Positions 37,381 to 46,861 of a stretch of DNA of 54,664 bases are shown piece by piece. How positions within the stretch are numbered: position 1 is the stretch's first letter; every line of letters begins with the position of its first letter. The DNA comes from Gammaproteobacteria bacterium (GTDB lineage: Bacteria; Pseudomonadota; Gammaproteobacteria; DSM-19610): assembly GCA_030621785.1 (NCBI GenBank), contig JAUXGZ010000002.1, forward strand, positions 1 to 54,664, given 5' to 3'. The notes under the pieces were generated by a model. It saw nothing but the letters and a program-made list of their open reading frames with translations, searched no databases and was not told the DNA's origin. A program made the translations under genes and the position numbers.

Positions 37381-38598
37381 ATGCGTCGTGTAGTAGTCAC
37401 CGGTCTGGGTGTCACTTGCAGTATCGGCAACGATCGTGAGGCAGTCACCGAATCCCTGCGCCAGGGAAACTCCGGCATTGTATTCGTACCCGAATACGAG
37501 AAACTCGGGTTTCGCAGCCATGTGCATGGCAGTGTGGATATCGACCTGGACAGCCGGATCAACCGCAAGCTGAAGCGCTTCATGGGTGACAGTGCAGCCT
37601 ACAACTATGTCGCCATGCAGGAGGCCATTGAAGATGCCGGCCTGGGCGAAGAACACATATCCAGCCCGCGAACCGGTCTGATTGCAGGTTCGGGGGGCGC
37701 CTCCACCGCAAATCTGTCCCAGGCATTCGATACCCTGCGTGAGAAAGGTGCGAAGAAAGTTGGCCCGTTCATGGTTCCACGTACCATGTCGAGCTCAAAT
37801 TCGGCCTGTCTGTCCACTGCGTATAAAATAAAGGGTGTCAACTACTCCATCAGCTCCGCCTGTTCGACCAGCGCCCACTGCATAGGCAACGCCTGTGAGC
37901 AGATCCAGTACGGAAAACAGGACATTGTGTTTGCCGGCGGCGGCGAAGAACTGGACTGGAGCATGACACTGCTGTTCGACGCCATGGGTGCATTGTCATC
38001 GAAATATAACGACACTCCCGGAAAGGCTTCACGCGCCTACGATGCCAACCGTGACGGTTTTGTAATTGCCGGTGGCGGCGGCATGCTGGTGCTTGAAGAA
38101 CTTGAGCATGCGCGGGCCCGTGGTGCAAAAATCTACGCCGAAGTAGTCGGGTATGGCGCCACCTCCGATGGCTACGACATGGTTCAGCCATCGGGAGAAG
38201 GCGCCGTACGTTGCATGCAGCAGGCCATGGAAAGTGTCGACACTCCCATCGATTACATCAATGCGCACGGAACCAGTACACCAATCGGTGATACGCGCGA
38301 ACTGGAAGCGATCAAAGCCGTGTTCGGCGACAACATCCCCGCGATCAGTTCCACCAAATCACTGACCGGCCATTCGCTTGGTGCTGCGGGTGTACACGAA
38401 GCCGTCTATTCGCTACTGATGCTGGCTAACGATTTTGTCTGTGCATCCGCCAATATCGAGCAGCTGGACCCGGCTGCCGACGGCTTCCCGATACAGAGGG
38501 AACTGCGGGAACAGGCCGGGCTACGCACCGTCATGTCCAACAGTTTCGGTTTTGGTGGCACCAATGCATCGCTGATTTTCAGGAAACTGGAAGATTAG
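37381..38598 (+). CDS. fabB: 3-oxoacyl-ACP synthase I (FabB)
   Basis: The elongating ketosynthase partner of FabA, able to extend cis-3-decenoyl-ACP. The Cys-His-His triad is Cys161 ([10 protein letters not shown]), the His in [11 protein letters not shown] and the His in [12 protein letters not shown]. The 405-residue length matches the family, and the C-terminal [15 protein letters not shown] is present. It is coupled to fabA (10 nt) as in E. coli-type unsaturated fatty-acid synthesis. Its stop overlaps the stop of the convergent hrpA gene. Confidence 0.97.
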   Translation: MRRVVVTGLGVTCSIGNDREAVTESLRQGNSGIVFVPEYEKLGFRSHVHGSVDIDLDSRINRKLKRFMGDSAAYNYVAMQEAIEDAGLGEEHISSPRTGLIAGSGGASTANLSQAFDTLREKGAKKVGPFMVPRTMSSSNSACLSTAYKIKGVNYSISSACSTSAHCIGNACEQIQYGKQDIVFAGGGEELDWSMTLLFDAMGALSSKYNDTPGKASRAYDANRDGFVIAGGGGMLVLEELEHARARGAKIYAEVVGYGATSDGYDMVQPSGEGAVRCMQQAMESVDTPIDYINAHGTSTPIGDTRELEAIKAVFGDNIPAISSTKSLTGHSLGAAGVHEAVYSLLMLANDFVCASANIEQLDPAADGFPIQRELREQAGLRTVMSNSFGFGGTNASLIFRKLED

Positions 38599-41500
38599 CC
38601 CTTCCACATGCGTTCCAGCCGTTCGGGAGAAACCTTGACGGAAGTACCCAGCTCCTGGGCAAACAGCGATACGCACAATTCCTCAATGTGCCAGCGAAAC
38701 CTGACAAGCTCGGCATCCCGAGGTCGGCGCACAGACTCCCGCGCGTAACGATCACGGAAGCTCCGGATCGATGCGGCCAGGTGGCGGTCACGTGCCGGAT
38801 CGGCCGGCAACTTCTCCAGGCGCCGTGCCGCCGCGCGCAAGTAGCGCTCAAGGTGCGGCAACCACTCCAGCGGCGTTGCATAAACGAATCCCCGATAGAT
38901 CATTGCCTGCATCTGCTCCCGCACCTCCCCCACCGCAGCGATCATGGGCGGAGTTACCGGTTTGCCAAGCTGCTGCTTCAGGTCATGAAAGGCCTGCAAT
39001 GCGGACTGACTCCAGCCACCGATCTGTACCGCCTGCCCGACCAGCCGGGGGACACCTGCCTGCAGGCGTGCATGGAAAGTTTCTGCATCGCGGATATCGC
39101 CATTATCGGCCATAAACACCTGTTGTAGTGCGGCGCGCTCGATGTCTTCCAGCAACGCGCCGGCATCCGCCACAGCGGAGAACCACAGGGACTGCTTTTG
39201 CAAACCGGGTACGCAGCGCCTGACTTCCTTCAGGCTGCGGCCCGATTTGCGGCGAAACAAGGCCAGCAGCCCTTCCCGATGCGCTTCCAGTGCATGCTGT
39301 TGCTGGTCAAAAACCCGCAGAGCGATACTGCCGTGTTCTGCTTCCAGTGCCGGGTAGCCACGCAAGACCAGTCCACCACGGCGCAATTCAACAAATTCTG
39401 GCAACGCGGGAAAATCCCATTCCTGTATGTCCTCACGCTCGAAGCGAGTATCGCTAACACTGACAAAATCGGACTCAGCCTGGCCCGAGAATTCGAGCTG
39501 CAAGTGCGCCAGGTCACGACTGGCTGCCAGTAATTTTCCATGTGCATCTATCAGCTCGAAACAGGTCGACAGATGCTCAGGCAGCGCCTCGCTGCGCCAG
39601 GCATCGGCAGGCACCGTCACACCGGTCATGCGGTGTAACTCATCGGACAACCAGGTCAGCAGGCTGACCTGAGCGTCATTCATCGCCTGCAGACAGGCAT
39701 CTGCATAATCCGGCACCGGTACAAAATGGCGCCGCAACTGTCGCGGCAGTGACTTGATCAACAGAATGATCTTTTCCCGCAACATTCCCGGCACCAGCCA
39801 GTCAAAATCGGCCGACTGTAACTGGTTCAGACCGGCAAGCGGAACCTGTACGCACAGACCGTCGTTCGCATCACCGGGTGCGAAGTGGTAACGCAAGGCC
39901 AACTGCAGGCCACGGAACTCCAGTTGCGACGGAAACTGCAGTTCAGTGATCTGTTCCGCATCGTGCCGCATGACCTGTTGCCGATCCAGTTGCAGCAACT
40001 GTGACTGTGCAGCCGGCATCTTTCTCCACCAACGTTCAAAACTGGCTCCGTCACAGACATGCTGCGGAATACGTTGATCGAAAAAGTGGTACAGGTCTTC
40101 TTCATCGATAACAATATCCCTGCGCCGGGATCGGGACTCAAGCTGATCCAGCTCGGCCAGCAGGTCGCGGTTGTATTGCACAAAACCGGCACGGGTACGG
40201 AATTCTCCATACACCAGCGCATGCCGGATGAAAAGTTGACGAGCAAGCGGCCGGTCGATACGCGCATAGTCCACCTTGCGCCGGCTGACCAGGGGCAGTC
40301 CGTACAGGGATACCTTTTCGAAAGCGACGACCCGCGAGCGTTTCATTTCCCAGTGTGGATCCGAATAACTGCGTTTGACCAGGTGTCCGGCCAGTGTCTC
40401 CACCCATGCAGGATCAATAGTCGCTACCGTACGCAGATAACGTTTGCCGGTCTCTACCAGCTCAGCGGCAACCAGCCACTGTGGTTGTTTGCGGATCAAT
40501 GCAGATCCCGGAAAGATCCTGAAGCGCAGATTGCGTGCCCCCTGGTACTCACCGGAATCGATCCGCATGGCGATGTTACCCAGCAGTCCTGTCAGCAGTG
40601 CGCCGTGTATGGCGTGATAGTCGGCTGGCTGATCATTGAAGGACATGCCCATACCAGCCAGCCGACCATGCAACTGCGTGTGTATCTCTGTCCACTCGCG
40701 CATACGCAGCCAGGAAAGAAAATGCTCACGACACCATTTGCGAAGTTTGTTCTGCGACAGGTGCCGTGCCTGCTCCCGGTAGCGAACCCAGATATTCAGC
40801 CACGCAAGAAAGTCGGAGCGGACATCGGCGAACAGGGCGTGTTTCTCATCGGCCGCCTGCGTCCTGTCCAGCGGACGCTCACGCGGGTCGACCACTTCCA
40901 GCGCAGACACGATCACCAGAACCTCGGTCAGGCAGTGCAGGTCACGGGCAGCGATCAGCATACGCGCCAACCGGGGATCCACGGACAAGTGCGCCAGTTG
41001 CTTCCCCATGCCGGTCAGGCCGTAACGCTCATCGACCGCACCGAGTTCCTGCAGCAGGCGATAGCCATCACGCATCAGACGCGGATCCGGCGGATCGACA
41101 AAAGGAAAGTCCTCTACCTTGCCCAGGCCGAGAAAAGCCATTTTCAGGATTACCGATGCAAGGCTGGTGCGCTGGATTTCCGGCTCGGTAAATTCTGCCC
41201 GTGCCTGGTAATCCTCCTCGTCATAGAGGCGAATACAAATGCCGGCGGCAACACGACCACAGCGGCCGGCACGCTGGTTGGCCGAAGCACGTGATACCGG
41301 TTCTATCGGCAGACGCTGCACCCTGGTGCGATAACTGTAGCGGCTGATACGGGCCAGACCGGTATCCACGACGTAGCGGATACCCGGCACTGTCAGGGAT
41401 GTCTCGGCTACGTTGGTAGCCAGCACCACCCGTCGTCCCTGGTGCGGCCGGAACACCTGACTCTGCTGGCCAGCTGACAAACGCGCAAACAGCGGCAGTA

Positions 41501-42476
41501 TTTCAGTCTGTGGCGGATGATGTTTGCGCAGGCGCTCGCTGACTTCACGGATGGCACGTTCACCCGGCAGAAATACCAGTATATCTCCCGGACCATCTGC
41601 CGCCAGTTCATCCACGGCATCGAGCACCGCCTGTACCCGGTCACGATCGACCTGGTCCTCATCCTCACCCCGCAAGGGCCGGTAACGGGTCTCGACCGGC
41701 CAGCTGCGGCCCGCAACCTCGAACACCGGTGCAACACCGAAATGCCGGGAAAAACGTTCCGGGTCGATGGTGGCCGAGGTAATAACAACCTTGAGGTCAG
41801 GACGACGCGGCAACAGGCGGTGCAGGCAGCCCAGCAGAAAATCGATATTCAGGCTACGTTCATGTGCCTCGTCGATAATCAGCGTGTCGTATTCTCGTAA
41901 TTCAGGATCGGACTGGATCTCCGCCAGCAACATACCGTCAGTCATCACTTTTACATAACTGTGTTCCTGCACCCGGTCGTGAAAGCGCACCTTGAAGCCG
42001 GCATGTTCACCCAGCGGGCTGTGCAGTTCCTCGGCAATGCGGGCCGCCAGACTGCGCGCCGCAATCCTGCGTGGCTGGGTATGGCCGATTTTCCCCCGCG
42101 TGCCGCGTCCCAGTTCCAGGCAAATTTTCGGCAACTGGGTGGTTTTCCCAGAACCGGTCTCGCCACACAGGATCACAACCTGATGCCGGTCGATACACTC
42201 CAGTATCTGCGCACGTTTTTCGACCACCGGTAGCGCCAGCGGATAATCCGGCCGGGGGGCACGCTGCCGGCGTTGCTCCACCTGCTGCCGCGATACCTGC
42301 ACCGCCGTGGAAAGCCCGGCAAGGCCGCAGTCGATCGGCTGCTGCTTGCGACGCCGCAACACAAGTTGCTCCAGTTGCCGGGACAGGGCCGGTACATCCC
42401 GCGCCATGCAGCCTTCCAGCAACAGGCGCAATTGATCCAGCTCCGCGCACCCGCGACGATGTATATCGTCAGACAT
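38595..42476 (-). CDS. hrpA: ATP-dependent RNA helicase HrpA
   Basis: A DEAH-box helicase of about 1293 residues, the usual HrpA size. Walker A is [10 protein letters not shown], the DEAH box lies in [12 protein letters not shown], motif III is SAT, and motif VI is in [12 protein letters not shown]. The winged-helix/ratchet region ([20 protein letters not shown]) and the long DUF3418 C-terminal domain follow. It rescues stalled ribosomes by acting on mRNA in E. coli. The ATG at 42476 is used; a TTG two codons upstream is also possible. The 3' end overlaps the fabB stop by four bases. Confidence 0.95.
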   Translation of the reverse strand: MSDDIHRRGCAELDQLRLLLEGCMARDVPALSRQLEQLVLRRRKQQPIDCGLAGLSTAVQVSRQQVEQRRQRAPRPDYPLALPVVEKRAQILECIDRHQVVILCGETGSGKTTQLPKICLELGRGTRGKIGHTQPRRIAARSLAARIAEELHSPLGEHAGFKVRFHDRVQEHSYVKVMTDGMLLAEIQSDPELREYDTLIIDEAHERSLNIDFLLGCLHRLLPRRPDLKVVITSATIDPERFSRHFGVAPVFEVAGRSWPVETRYRPLRGEDEDQVDRDRVQAVLDAVDELAADGPGDILVFLPGERAIREVSERLRKHHPPQTEILPLFARLSAGQQSQVFRPHQGRRVVLATNVAETSLTVPGIRYVVDTGLARISRYSYRTRVQRLPIEPVSRASANQRAGRCGRVAAGICIRLYDEEDYQARAEFTEPEIQRTSLASVILKMAFLGLGKVEDFPFVDPPDPRLMRDGYRLLQELGAVDERYGLTGMGKQLAHLSVDPRLARMLIAARDLHCLTEVLVIVSALEVVDPRERPLDRTQAADEKHALFADVRSDFLAWLNIWVRYREQARHLSQNKLRKWCREHFLSWLRMREWTEIHTQLHGRLAGMGMSFNDQPADYHAIHGALLTGLLGNIAMRIDSGEYQGARNLRFRIFPGSALIRKQPQWLVAAELVETGKRYLRTVATIDPAWVETLAGHLVKRSYSDPHWEMKRSRVVAFEKVSLYGLPLVSRRKVDYARIDRPLARQLFIRHALVYGEFRTRAGFVQYNRDLLAELDQLESRSRRRDIVIDEEDLYHFFDQRIPQHVCDGASFERWWRKMPAAQSQLLQLDRQQVMRHDAEQITELQFPSQLEFRGLQLALRYHFAPGDANDGLCVQVPLAGLNQLQSADFDWLVPGMLREKIILLIKSLPRQLRRHFVPVPDYADACLQAMNDAQVSLLTWLSDELHRMTGVTVPADAWRSEALPEHLSTCFELIDAHGKLLAASRDLAHLQLEFSGQAESDFVSVSDTRFEREDIQEWDFPALPEFVELRRGGLVLRGYPALEAEHGSIALRVFDQQQHALEAHREGLLALFRRKSGRSLKEVRRCVPGLQKQSLWFSAVADAGALLEDIERAALQQVFMADNGDIRDAETFHARLQAGVPRLVGQAVQIGGWSQSALQAFHDLKQQLGKPVTPPMIAAVGEVREQMQAMIYRGFVYATPLEWLPHLERYLRAAARRLEKLPADPARDRHLAASIRSFRDRYARESVRRPRDAELVRFRWHIEELCVSLFAQELGTSVKVSPERLERMWKG

Positions 42477-42551
42477 GCTCAATCACGTTATCCTATGCGT
42501 ACTGTAACGAACAGGCTGTATTGTACACACCGTTCCACCGGAGTCTGACCC

Positions 42552-43028
42552 ATGCAAACACCCCTGCCACGCCGTAATTTCCTGCAACGTCTGGCCGCCG
42601 CTGCCGGCGTACTCAGTGTCGCTTCTGCGACCCGGGCCGAGCCGATCGACCGGGAGTTGTTTGGTGACCCCTCGCACAAGCTGGTCTACCAGCTCAACCG
42701 CTCCGACACAGAGTACATCGAGCATATTCTGTTCTCTGTGGGAGAGCTGTTACGGAAGTATGGAGACGATATTCACCTGGTCGTTACGGTGATCGGACCT
42801 GGCATTCACGTGCTGGCCAAACGGCCGGTACGACCGGTACCTGAACTGATACGTCAGCGCGTATCCAGCCTGGCGGCCTACGGCGTATCCTTCCATGCCT
42901 GCGGCAACACCATGAAGTCTCTCAGCTGGACCGAAGACGATATGCTGGATTTCGCCGAAATCGTCAAAATCGGTGCCGATGACCTGATGCTGCTGCAGGA
43001 ACAGGGCTATAGCTACATCAGTTGGTAA
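42552..43028 (+). CDS. Exported DsrE-like protein with a twin-arginine signal
   Basis: A 158-residue protein. The leader PRRNFLQRLAAAAGVLSVAS carries a twin-arginine motif (RRNFL), so it may be exported folded by Tat; cleavage is probable near residue 29. The mature part is a DsrE/DsrF-like fold: KLVYQLNRSDTEYIEHILFSVG, IHLVVTVIGPGIHVL, GVSFHACGNTMKS (Cys117) and ADDLMLLQEQGYSYI. In the cytoplasm such proteins relay sulfur on this Cys; exported versions are less understood. Two c-type cytochromes follow closely (87 nt), suggesting a periplasmic redox or sulfur role. Confidence 0.82.
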   Translation: MQTPLPRRNFLQRLAAAAGVLSVASATRAEPIDRELFGDPSHKLVYQLNRSDTEYIEHILFSVGELLRKYGDDIHLVVTVIGPGIHVLAKRPVRPVPELIRQRVSSLAAYGVSFHACGNTMKSLSWTEDDMLDFAEIVKIGADDLMLLQEQGYSYISW

Positions 43029-43115
43029 GCTTTGTTTATAATGCGCCAGATCCCGATTTGACCCGCAACGGGAAAAACCGTTGCCCCACGGCAACTAACC
43101 ACGAGAGCAAGAACT

Positions 43116-43442
43116 ATGAAAACAAGCAATCTGATCCGGCTGGCACTACTGGCCGCAGCCACCACCGTGTCTGCAGCCGCAACCGCTGCCGGCGACGCGG
43201 AGGCAGGCAAAAGCAAGGCATTTACCTGTATGGGCTGCCACGGCGTTCCCGGTTACAACAATGTCTATCCGACCTACCACGTTCCCCGACTGGGTGGTCA
43301 GCACGCCAAATACCTGGTATCGGCCCTGGAAGCCTACAAGACCGGACAACGTACGCATGCGACCATGCAGGCCCAGGCCATCACTCTGAACGAACAGGAT
43401 ATGCAGGATATTGCTGCGTACTTCGAACAGATCGGCAAGTAA
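43116..43442 (+). CDS. Class I c-type cytochrome (small, periplasmic)
   Basis: A 108-residue protein with a signal peptide (about 1-24) and one haem site CMGCH. GQHAKYLVSALEAYKTGQRTH and the Met in HATMQAQA are typical of cytochrome c553/c4-type domains, in which Met is the second axial ligand. It carries electrons in the periplasm. A similar gene follows after 29 nt, so the pair probably arose by duplication. Confidence 0.92.
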   Translation: MKTSNLIRLALLAAATTVSAAATAAGDAEAGKSKAFTCMGCHGVPGYNNVYPTYHVPRLGGQHAKYLVSALEAYKTGQRTHATMQAQAITLNEQDMQDIAAYFEQIGK

Positions 43443-43471
43443 ATCCAGTGACCCCAGTGAGAGACAAAATA

Positions 43472-43822
43472 ATGATGAAAATCCTGAATATAATCCTGTT
43501 CGTGGCAGTGGCCGTCACATCGGCCACCGGCTTTGCCGGTGGAGACCCCTCCGCAGGCAAGGAAATTGCCGCAAAAACCTGCCAGACCTGCCACGGCGCC
43601 GACGGCAACAGCACTGACCCGCAGTATCCACGACTGGCAGGGCAGTACGCCGACTACCTGGAACGGGCACTGGAGGAATACCAGACGGGCAAACGTACCA
43701 ATCCGATTATGACCGGTTTCGCGGCCGGCCTTTCTGAACACGACATCAAGAACGTTGCCGCCTGGTTCTCGAGCCAGAGTGGCTTAAACACCCCCGTCGA
43801 GCCTCGCACAGTCTCCAGGTAA
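43472..43822 (+). CDS. Class I c-type cytochrome (second of a pair)
   Basis: A 116-residue protein with a signal peptide (about 1-22) and the haem motif CQTCHGADGN. PRLAGQYADYLERALEEYQTG and NPIMTGFAAGL give the same layout as its neighbour, with Met as likely axial ligand. Two tandem ATGs start it. The operon ends at the inverted repeat at 43865. Confidence 0.92.
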   Translation: MMKILNIILFVAVAVTSATGFAGGDPSAGKEIAAKTCQTCHGADGNSTDPQYPRLAGQYADYLERALEEYQTGKRTNPIMTGFAAGLSEHDIKNVAAWFSSQSGLNTPVEPRTVSR

Positions 43823-43864
43823 CCCCGCTTACCCTTACCACCGGGCGTACGAGGAAACATCGGG

Positions 43865-43902
43865 CAAAAAGGAACAAAAATTGATCTTTTTGTTCCTTTT
43901 TG
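43865..43902. terminator. Perfect 16-bp inverted repeat after the cytochrome genes
   Basis: CAAAAAGGAACAAAAA (43865-43880) and its exact complement (43887-43902) flank TTGATC. The stem ends in T-runs, so it can act as a terminator for the cytochrome operon. A minority possibility is a regulatory site, since the merR -35 box begins only two bases later. Confidence 0.75.
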
Positions 43903-43903
43903 C

Positions 43904-43950
43904 TTGACATTCCACGCGAGCCTGCGACACTTCAGTGATTCACGAATCAC
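43904..43950 (+). promoter_or_regulatory. Promoter and palindrome upstream of the merR-like gene
   Basis: A consensus -35 TTGACA lies at 43904-43909; the -10 is poor (GACACT near 43926). Downstream, GTGATTC-AC-GAATCAC (43935-43950) is a perfect 7+7 palindrome near the expected transcript start, a candidate operator for autoregulation. Confidence 0.55.
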
Positions 43951-43966
43951 CCATGGGGGGGTGGCC

Positions 43967-44410
43967 GTGACACGAAGCTCATTCAGTCGACAACAGGTAG
44001 CTGCCATCACCGGCCTCAGTACGCGTCAACTCGGGTACTGGCGAAAAACCGGCCTGGTGGTTCCGCAGACCTTTACTCCGGGCGGACATGCTCGCTACTC
44101 CTTTACGGATCTGATCGCCCTGCGTGCAGCCAAACGCCTGCTCGAAGCAAATGTATCCTTGCAGCGTGTACGCAAATGTCTGCAATCGCTTACTCGTTTT
44201 CTGCCCACAATAGAACAACCACTGGTGGAATTATCGCTGGTGGTTACCGGCGATGTCGTGCTCGTGTTTCACGACCAGCAGACATTCGATGCACTGACCG
44301 GCCAACAATGGGTATTTCCGGTAGCCGAACTGGTTGCAGAGGTAGAACGGTTGCAGAAATCACGACCGGCACCGGAACAGGGTGAACTGTTTCTGGCTGA
44401 AAATTGCTGA
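43967..44410 (+). CDS. MerR-family transcriptional regulator
   Basis: A 147-residue protein. The N-terminal winged helix reads FSRQQVAAITGLSTRQLGYWRKTGLVVP and continues GGHARYSFTDLIALRAAKRLLEANVSLQRVRK, the MerR DNA-binding domain. The C-terminal domain (about 80-140) has no metal-binding cysteines typical of MerR or CueR, so it responds to another signal or partner. GTG at 43967 is chosen; a GTG two codons earlier is equally possible. It begins an apparent operon with the three genes at 44520-46035, 109 nt later. Confidence 0.85.
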   Translation: MTRSSFSRQQVAAITGLSTRQLGYWRKTGLVVPQTFTPGGHARYSFTDLIALRAAKRLLEANVSLQRVRKCLQSLTRFLPTIEQPLVELSLVVTGDVVLVFHDQQTFDALTGQQWVFPVAELVAEVERLQKSRPAPEQGELFLAENC

Positions 44411-44519
44411 CAACAGAGAACAGGGCGGTGAAACGGTGGAAACGTTCACCTTTCCAGGAAGGCGACGGACCGCACCGGAAACGGGCCCGCACAAAGCTGC
44501 GGCCCAGGAGGATAACACC

Positions 44520-44813
44520 ATGCACGCGGCAAATATAAAACCCCGGCTACAACTGGTTGTGCTGACGTTCGATTGCATCGACTGCGAACGACTGCAACTG
44601 GCCGGTGATTTCAACGACTGGGTACCCGATCGCAATATCGAAACCCGAAAAATCAACGGACGCTGGCAAAAGATCTTTACCGCTGAACCCGGCATATACG
44701 AATATCGCCTGATTGTTGACGGGAAATGGCAACAGGACCCGGGAAATACCGCCGAAATACCCAACGATAAAGGCACCATCAATTCCCTGTTGCAAGTACC
44801 GGTACAACTCTGA
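44520..44813 (+). CDS. Stand-alone CBM48 (glycogen-binding, AMPK-type) domain protein
   Basis: A 97-residue protein consisting of one E-set/CBM48 domain: LQLAGDFNDWVPDR, GRWQKIFTAEPGIYEYRLIVDGKW and DPGNTAEIPNDKG. This matches the glycogen-binding domain of AMPK beta subunits and branching enzymes (GDFN.W, YEYRF.VDG.W..DP). No enzyme domain is attached. The ATG has AGGAGG 8 nt upstream. It overlaps the next gene by one base (TGATG), implying a shared function. It may bind alpha-glucan or serve as a protein-interaction module. Confidence 0.85.
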   Translation: MHAANIKPRLQLVVLTFDCIDCERLQLAGDFNDWVPDRNIETRKINGRWQKIFTAEPGIYEYRLIVDGKWQQDPGNTAEIPNDKGTINSLLQVPVQL

Positions 44814-45502
44814 TGAGCACCCACCTGAACCCCATGCAACCGCAACAAACAGACTCCGCCTCGCCCACCGGAACAGCTCGCATTGGTCTGACCGACAAGC
44901 CGCAAACCAGATCGACATACCGGGCAGATGGCAAACTAATCCCGTTCCTGCTGGACTCAGCGGAGCAGAGCTGGATTACCCACGACCTTTGCAAGCTGCT
45001 TACCCGAAGAAACCACAGCAGTATTCTGTGCCACGTTGACGAGCTGGCATCCACCACGGAAGCACAAATTTTCGAACACCTTGCCAGGCAGGGAGCCAGT
45101 GGCTATGAATACCGTCTGCTACCGGTAACTTCGCCGCAATTGATCAAGCGACTCCGTCTCAGCCACGTGGTACTTCTGGTGCCCGCAAACCTGGATGCTA
45201 TCTGCCTCGCCTATCAGCGAATCAAGTTGCTGGCCGAGGAAACCACCCCGGAAATCGGCATCGTCATGGTGGGCCCGCGCGACCAGCACGCAGCCTGGCG
45301 TTATTTTCGCAAGCTCGCGGTTGGAACGCTGCGCTACCTGGATATTCCGCTGCTGAACCTCGGTTTCCTGCCGAATCAGATTACGCCGCAATGCGGACCC
45401 GCCGATCATCATCGTGATAACTTTCTGACCCGCATCAGTGAACGTTTGTTACGCAGTGAATTTCACACCGGCAATCTTGAGGTGTACAGAAAGTCCGGAT
45501 GA
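44813..45502 (+). CDS. MinD/FleN-like protein without a P-loop (putative)
   Basis: A 229-residue protein of uncertain family. The region about 110-190 (HVVLLVPANLDAICLAYQRIKLLAEE, then IGIVMVGP and AVGTLRYLDIPLLNLGFLPN) looks like the C-terminal half of MinD/FleN ATPases, where a strand, a helix 'AY..IK.L', another strand and 'L.yLG.iP' occur in that order. No Walker A motif is present, so it would not bind ATP normally. Residues 1-40 are polar and probably disordered. It is translationally coupled to the CBM48 gene before it and to the next gene (four-base overlap). Confidence 0.5.
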   Translation: MSTHLNPMQPQQTDSASPTGTARIGLTDKPQTRSTYRADGKLIPFLLDSAEQSWITHDLCKLLTRRNHSSILCHVDELASTTEAQIFEHLARQGASGYEYRLLPVTSPQLIKRLRLSHVVLLVPANLDAICLAYQRIKLLAEETTPEIGIVMVGPRDQHAAWRYFRKLAVGTLRYLDIPLLNLGFLPNQITPQCGPADHHRDNFLTRISERLLRSEFHTGNLEVYRKSG

Positions 45503-46035
45503 AGTCCAGCGTCACCTCTTCCGACCCGGGCGACCTCGAAGAACTGCGCACTCTTCTTATCAACTCTGCGGAAAAACTGGCAGGGCCGGGGGCCTTCATC
45601 CTCAAACCCGGACTCCCCGGTGACGGTAGCCCGATCCTGATGCACAACGCTGAACACCAACCGGTGGTGATCAGCTTCGACCCGGGAAACGGCGAGACCG
45701 CGCTGATTAACGGACTTCGGGCAGTCGAACGCCTGACCGCCACCCGGCCAGAACCACAGCCCGCAAGACTGGTCGTGGTCAGCCAAACCCTGCTACCGGC
45801 ATCAACTACGATCCTGGCGAACTGCTCCCGACTACAGCTGTACGTTGTCAGGCGACAGGAGATTAACGATACAACAAGGCTATGGCTGGACCGCGTACAG
45901 ACGGACACACCGGATGAATCCGCAGCTGAGCAGCCACTGCCAGAGGACAGGCCAACACTGGCGAAGTCTTCAATCGACGCAGACAGCCTGCCGGCACTCA
46001 GCGAAGAGGAAGCCAGCTACTTCAGGCAGCTCTAA
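45499..46035 (+). CDS. Unknown protein, possible degenerate PD-(D/E)XK (NucS-like) fold
   Basis: A 178-residue protein, third in the tightly overlapped operon. Residues 25-130 read SPILMHNAEHQPVVISFDPG, then ALINGLRAVERL and ARLVVVSQTLLPAS, resembling the strand-turn-strand core of NucS/DUF91-type nucleases (DILA.D..G..V.IE.K, then a helix, then a strand). The catalytic Asp and ExK residues are replaced (HN, SFD), so it should be inactive. The last 45 residues are acidic and likely disordered. The fold is a tentative reading; function unknown. Confidence 0.45.
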   Translation: MKSSVTSSDPGDLEELRTLLINSAEKLAGPGAFILKPGLPGDGSPILMHNAEHQPVVISFDPGNGETALINGLRAVERLTATRPEPQPARLVVVSQTLLPASTTILANCSRLQLYVVRRQEINDTTRLWLDRVQTDTPDESAAEQPLPEDRPTLAKSSIDADSLPALSEEEASYFRQL

Positions 46036-46054
46036 GCGGTTACAGAAATTGAAA

Positions 46055-46702
46055 TCAGGCCACCAGTTCGGCAAACAGCTCCTGCCTGCGCTGACCAAGC
46101 CGGCTACATACTTCCGGATAATCAGCGCCCACCTGCTCGAACCAGTCACGAATGGGGAGATCAAGCTGCTGCAGCATCGTTACCAGGTGCTCAATGCGTT
46201 CCGGAATATGCTCAATAATGTAGCTGCGTTGCACTTCATCCAGTCCGGCGAGCGCCATCTTCAATTCGCGCATGCCAAAAGCAACATGGTCAAGTTCATC
46301 CTGCAGGGGAATACGCAGGGATTCGCGTGTACCGGGATCCGCCAGGGGAACGATCTGTTCAACGGCCTGGGAGCCCAGCGCCTCGATAACCAGGTACAGG
46401 TCAGTCAGAAAATCGATCCAGTTCAGCCCCCGAAAATGCGCGCGAAAATGTTCCAGGGTCGGTTCATCGATCAACGGAGAGGCAGATACATCGAACTGTT
46501 CGAGCCACTCCTGCTGTATCCTGACATGGTGACTTTCATCACCAACCTGTTTGGCGAGCCCGAGTCGGGCGCTTTGACCGGGCGCGCAGCTGATCCGCTC
46601 GGCGCAGACTTCCATAATGAACTGATCGACCTGAGTATAGAGAACCAGCAGGTTTCCCATCGAGCTGGCGTACTGCAAAGCTTCCACAGGTGGATTTTTC
46701 AT
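46055..46702 (-). CDS. Ferritin-like di-iron protein
   Basis: A 215-residue, mostly helical protein. Two ExxH motifs are visible: Glu56-His59 in VGDESHHVR and Glu136-His139 in QDELDHVAFG; Glu31 (FIMEVCAERI) and Glu107 (YLVIEALGSQ) are placed to complete a four-helix di-iron site. The fold suggests an oxidase, oxygenase or iron-handling protein, but the subfamily was not recognised. GGAGG lies 9 nt before the ATG. It converges on the operon ending at 46035 and is divergent from the START-like gene. Confidence 0.72.
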   Translation of the reverse strand: MKNPPVEALQYASSMGNLLVLYTQVDQFIMEVCAERISCAPGQSARLGLAKQVGDESHHVRIQQEWLEQFDVSASPLIDEPTLEHFRAHFRGLNWIDFLTDLYLVIEALGSQAVEQIVPLADPGTRESLRIPLQDELDHVAFGMRELKMALAGLDEVQRSYIIEHIPERIEHLVTMLQQLDLPIRDWFEQVGADYPEVCSRLGQRRQELFAELVA

Positions 46703-46861
46703 GGTGCATGACCTCCTTGTGTACTACTGTGGCTGGCATTCGCCTCGCCACCGATAAAAACGGGGCAACGCCAGACCGATAATCGCCGTATGACGTACGA
46801 GAAAATATTCCCGACAAAGAATAACCCTGTACCCTGCGTAAATAGCGTAAACCGGCATACA

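Noticed and set aside
40059-41294. A 411-codon plus-strand frame antisense to hrpA
   Set aside because: It is a shadow of the helicase gene with no recognisable domain or ribosome-binding site.
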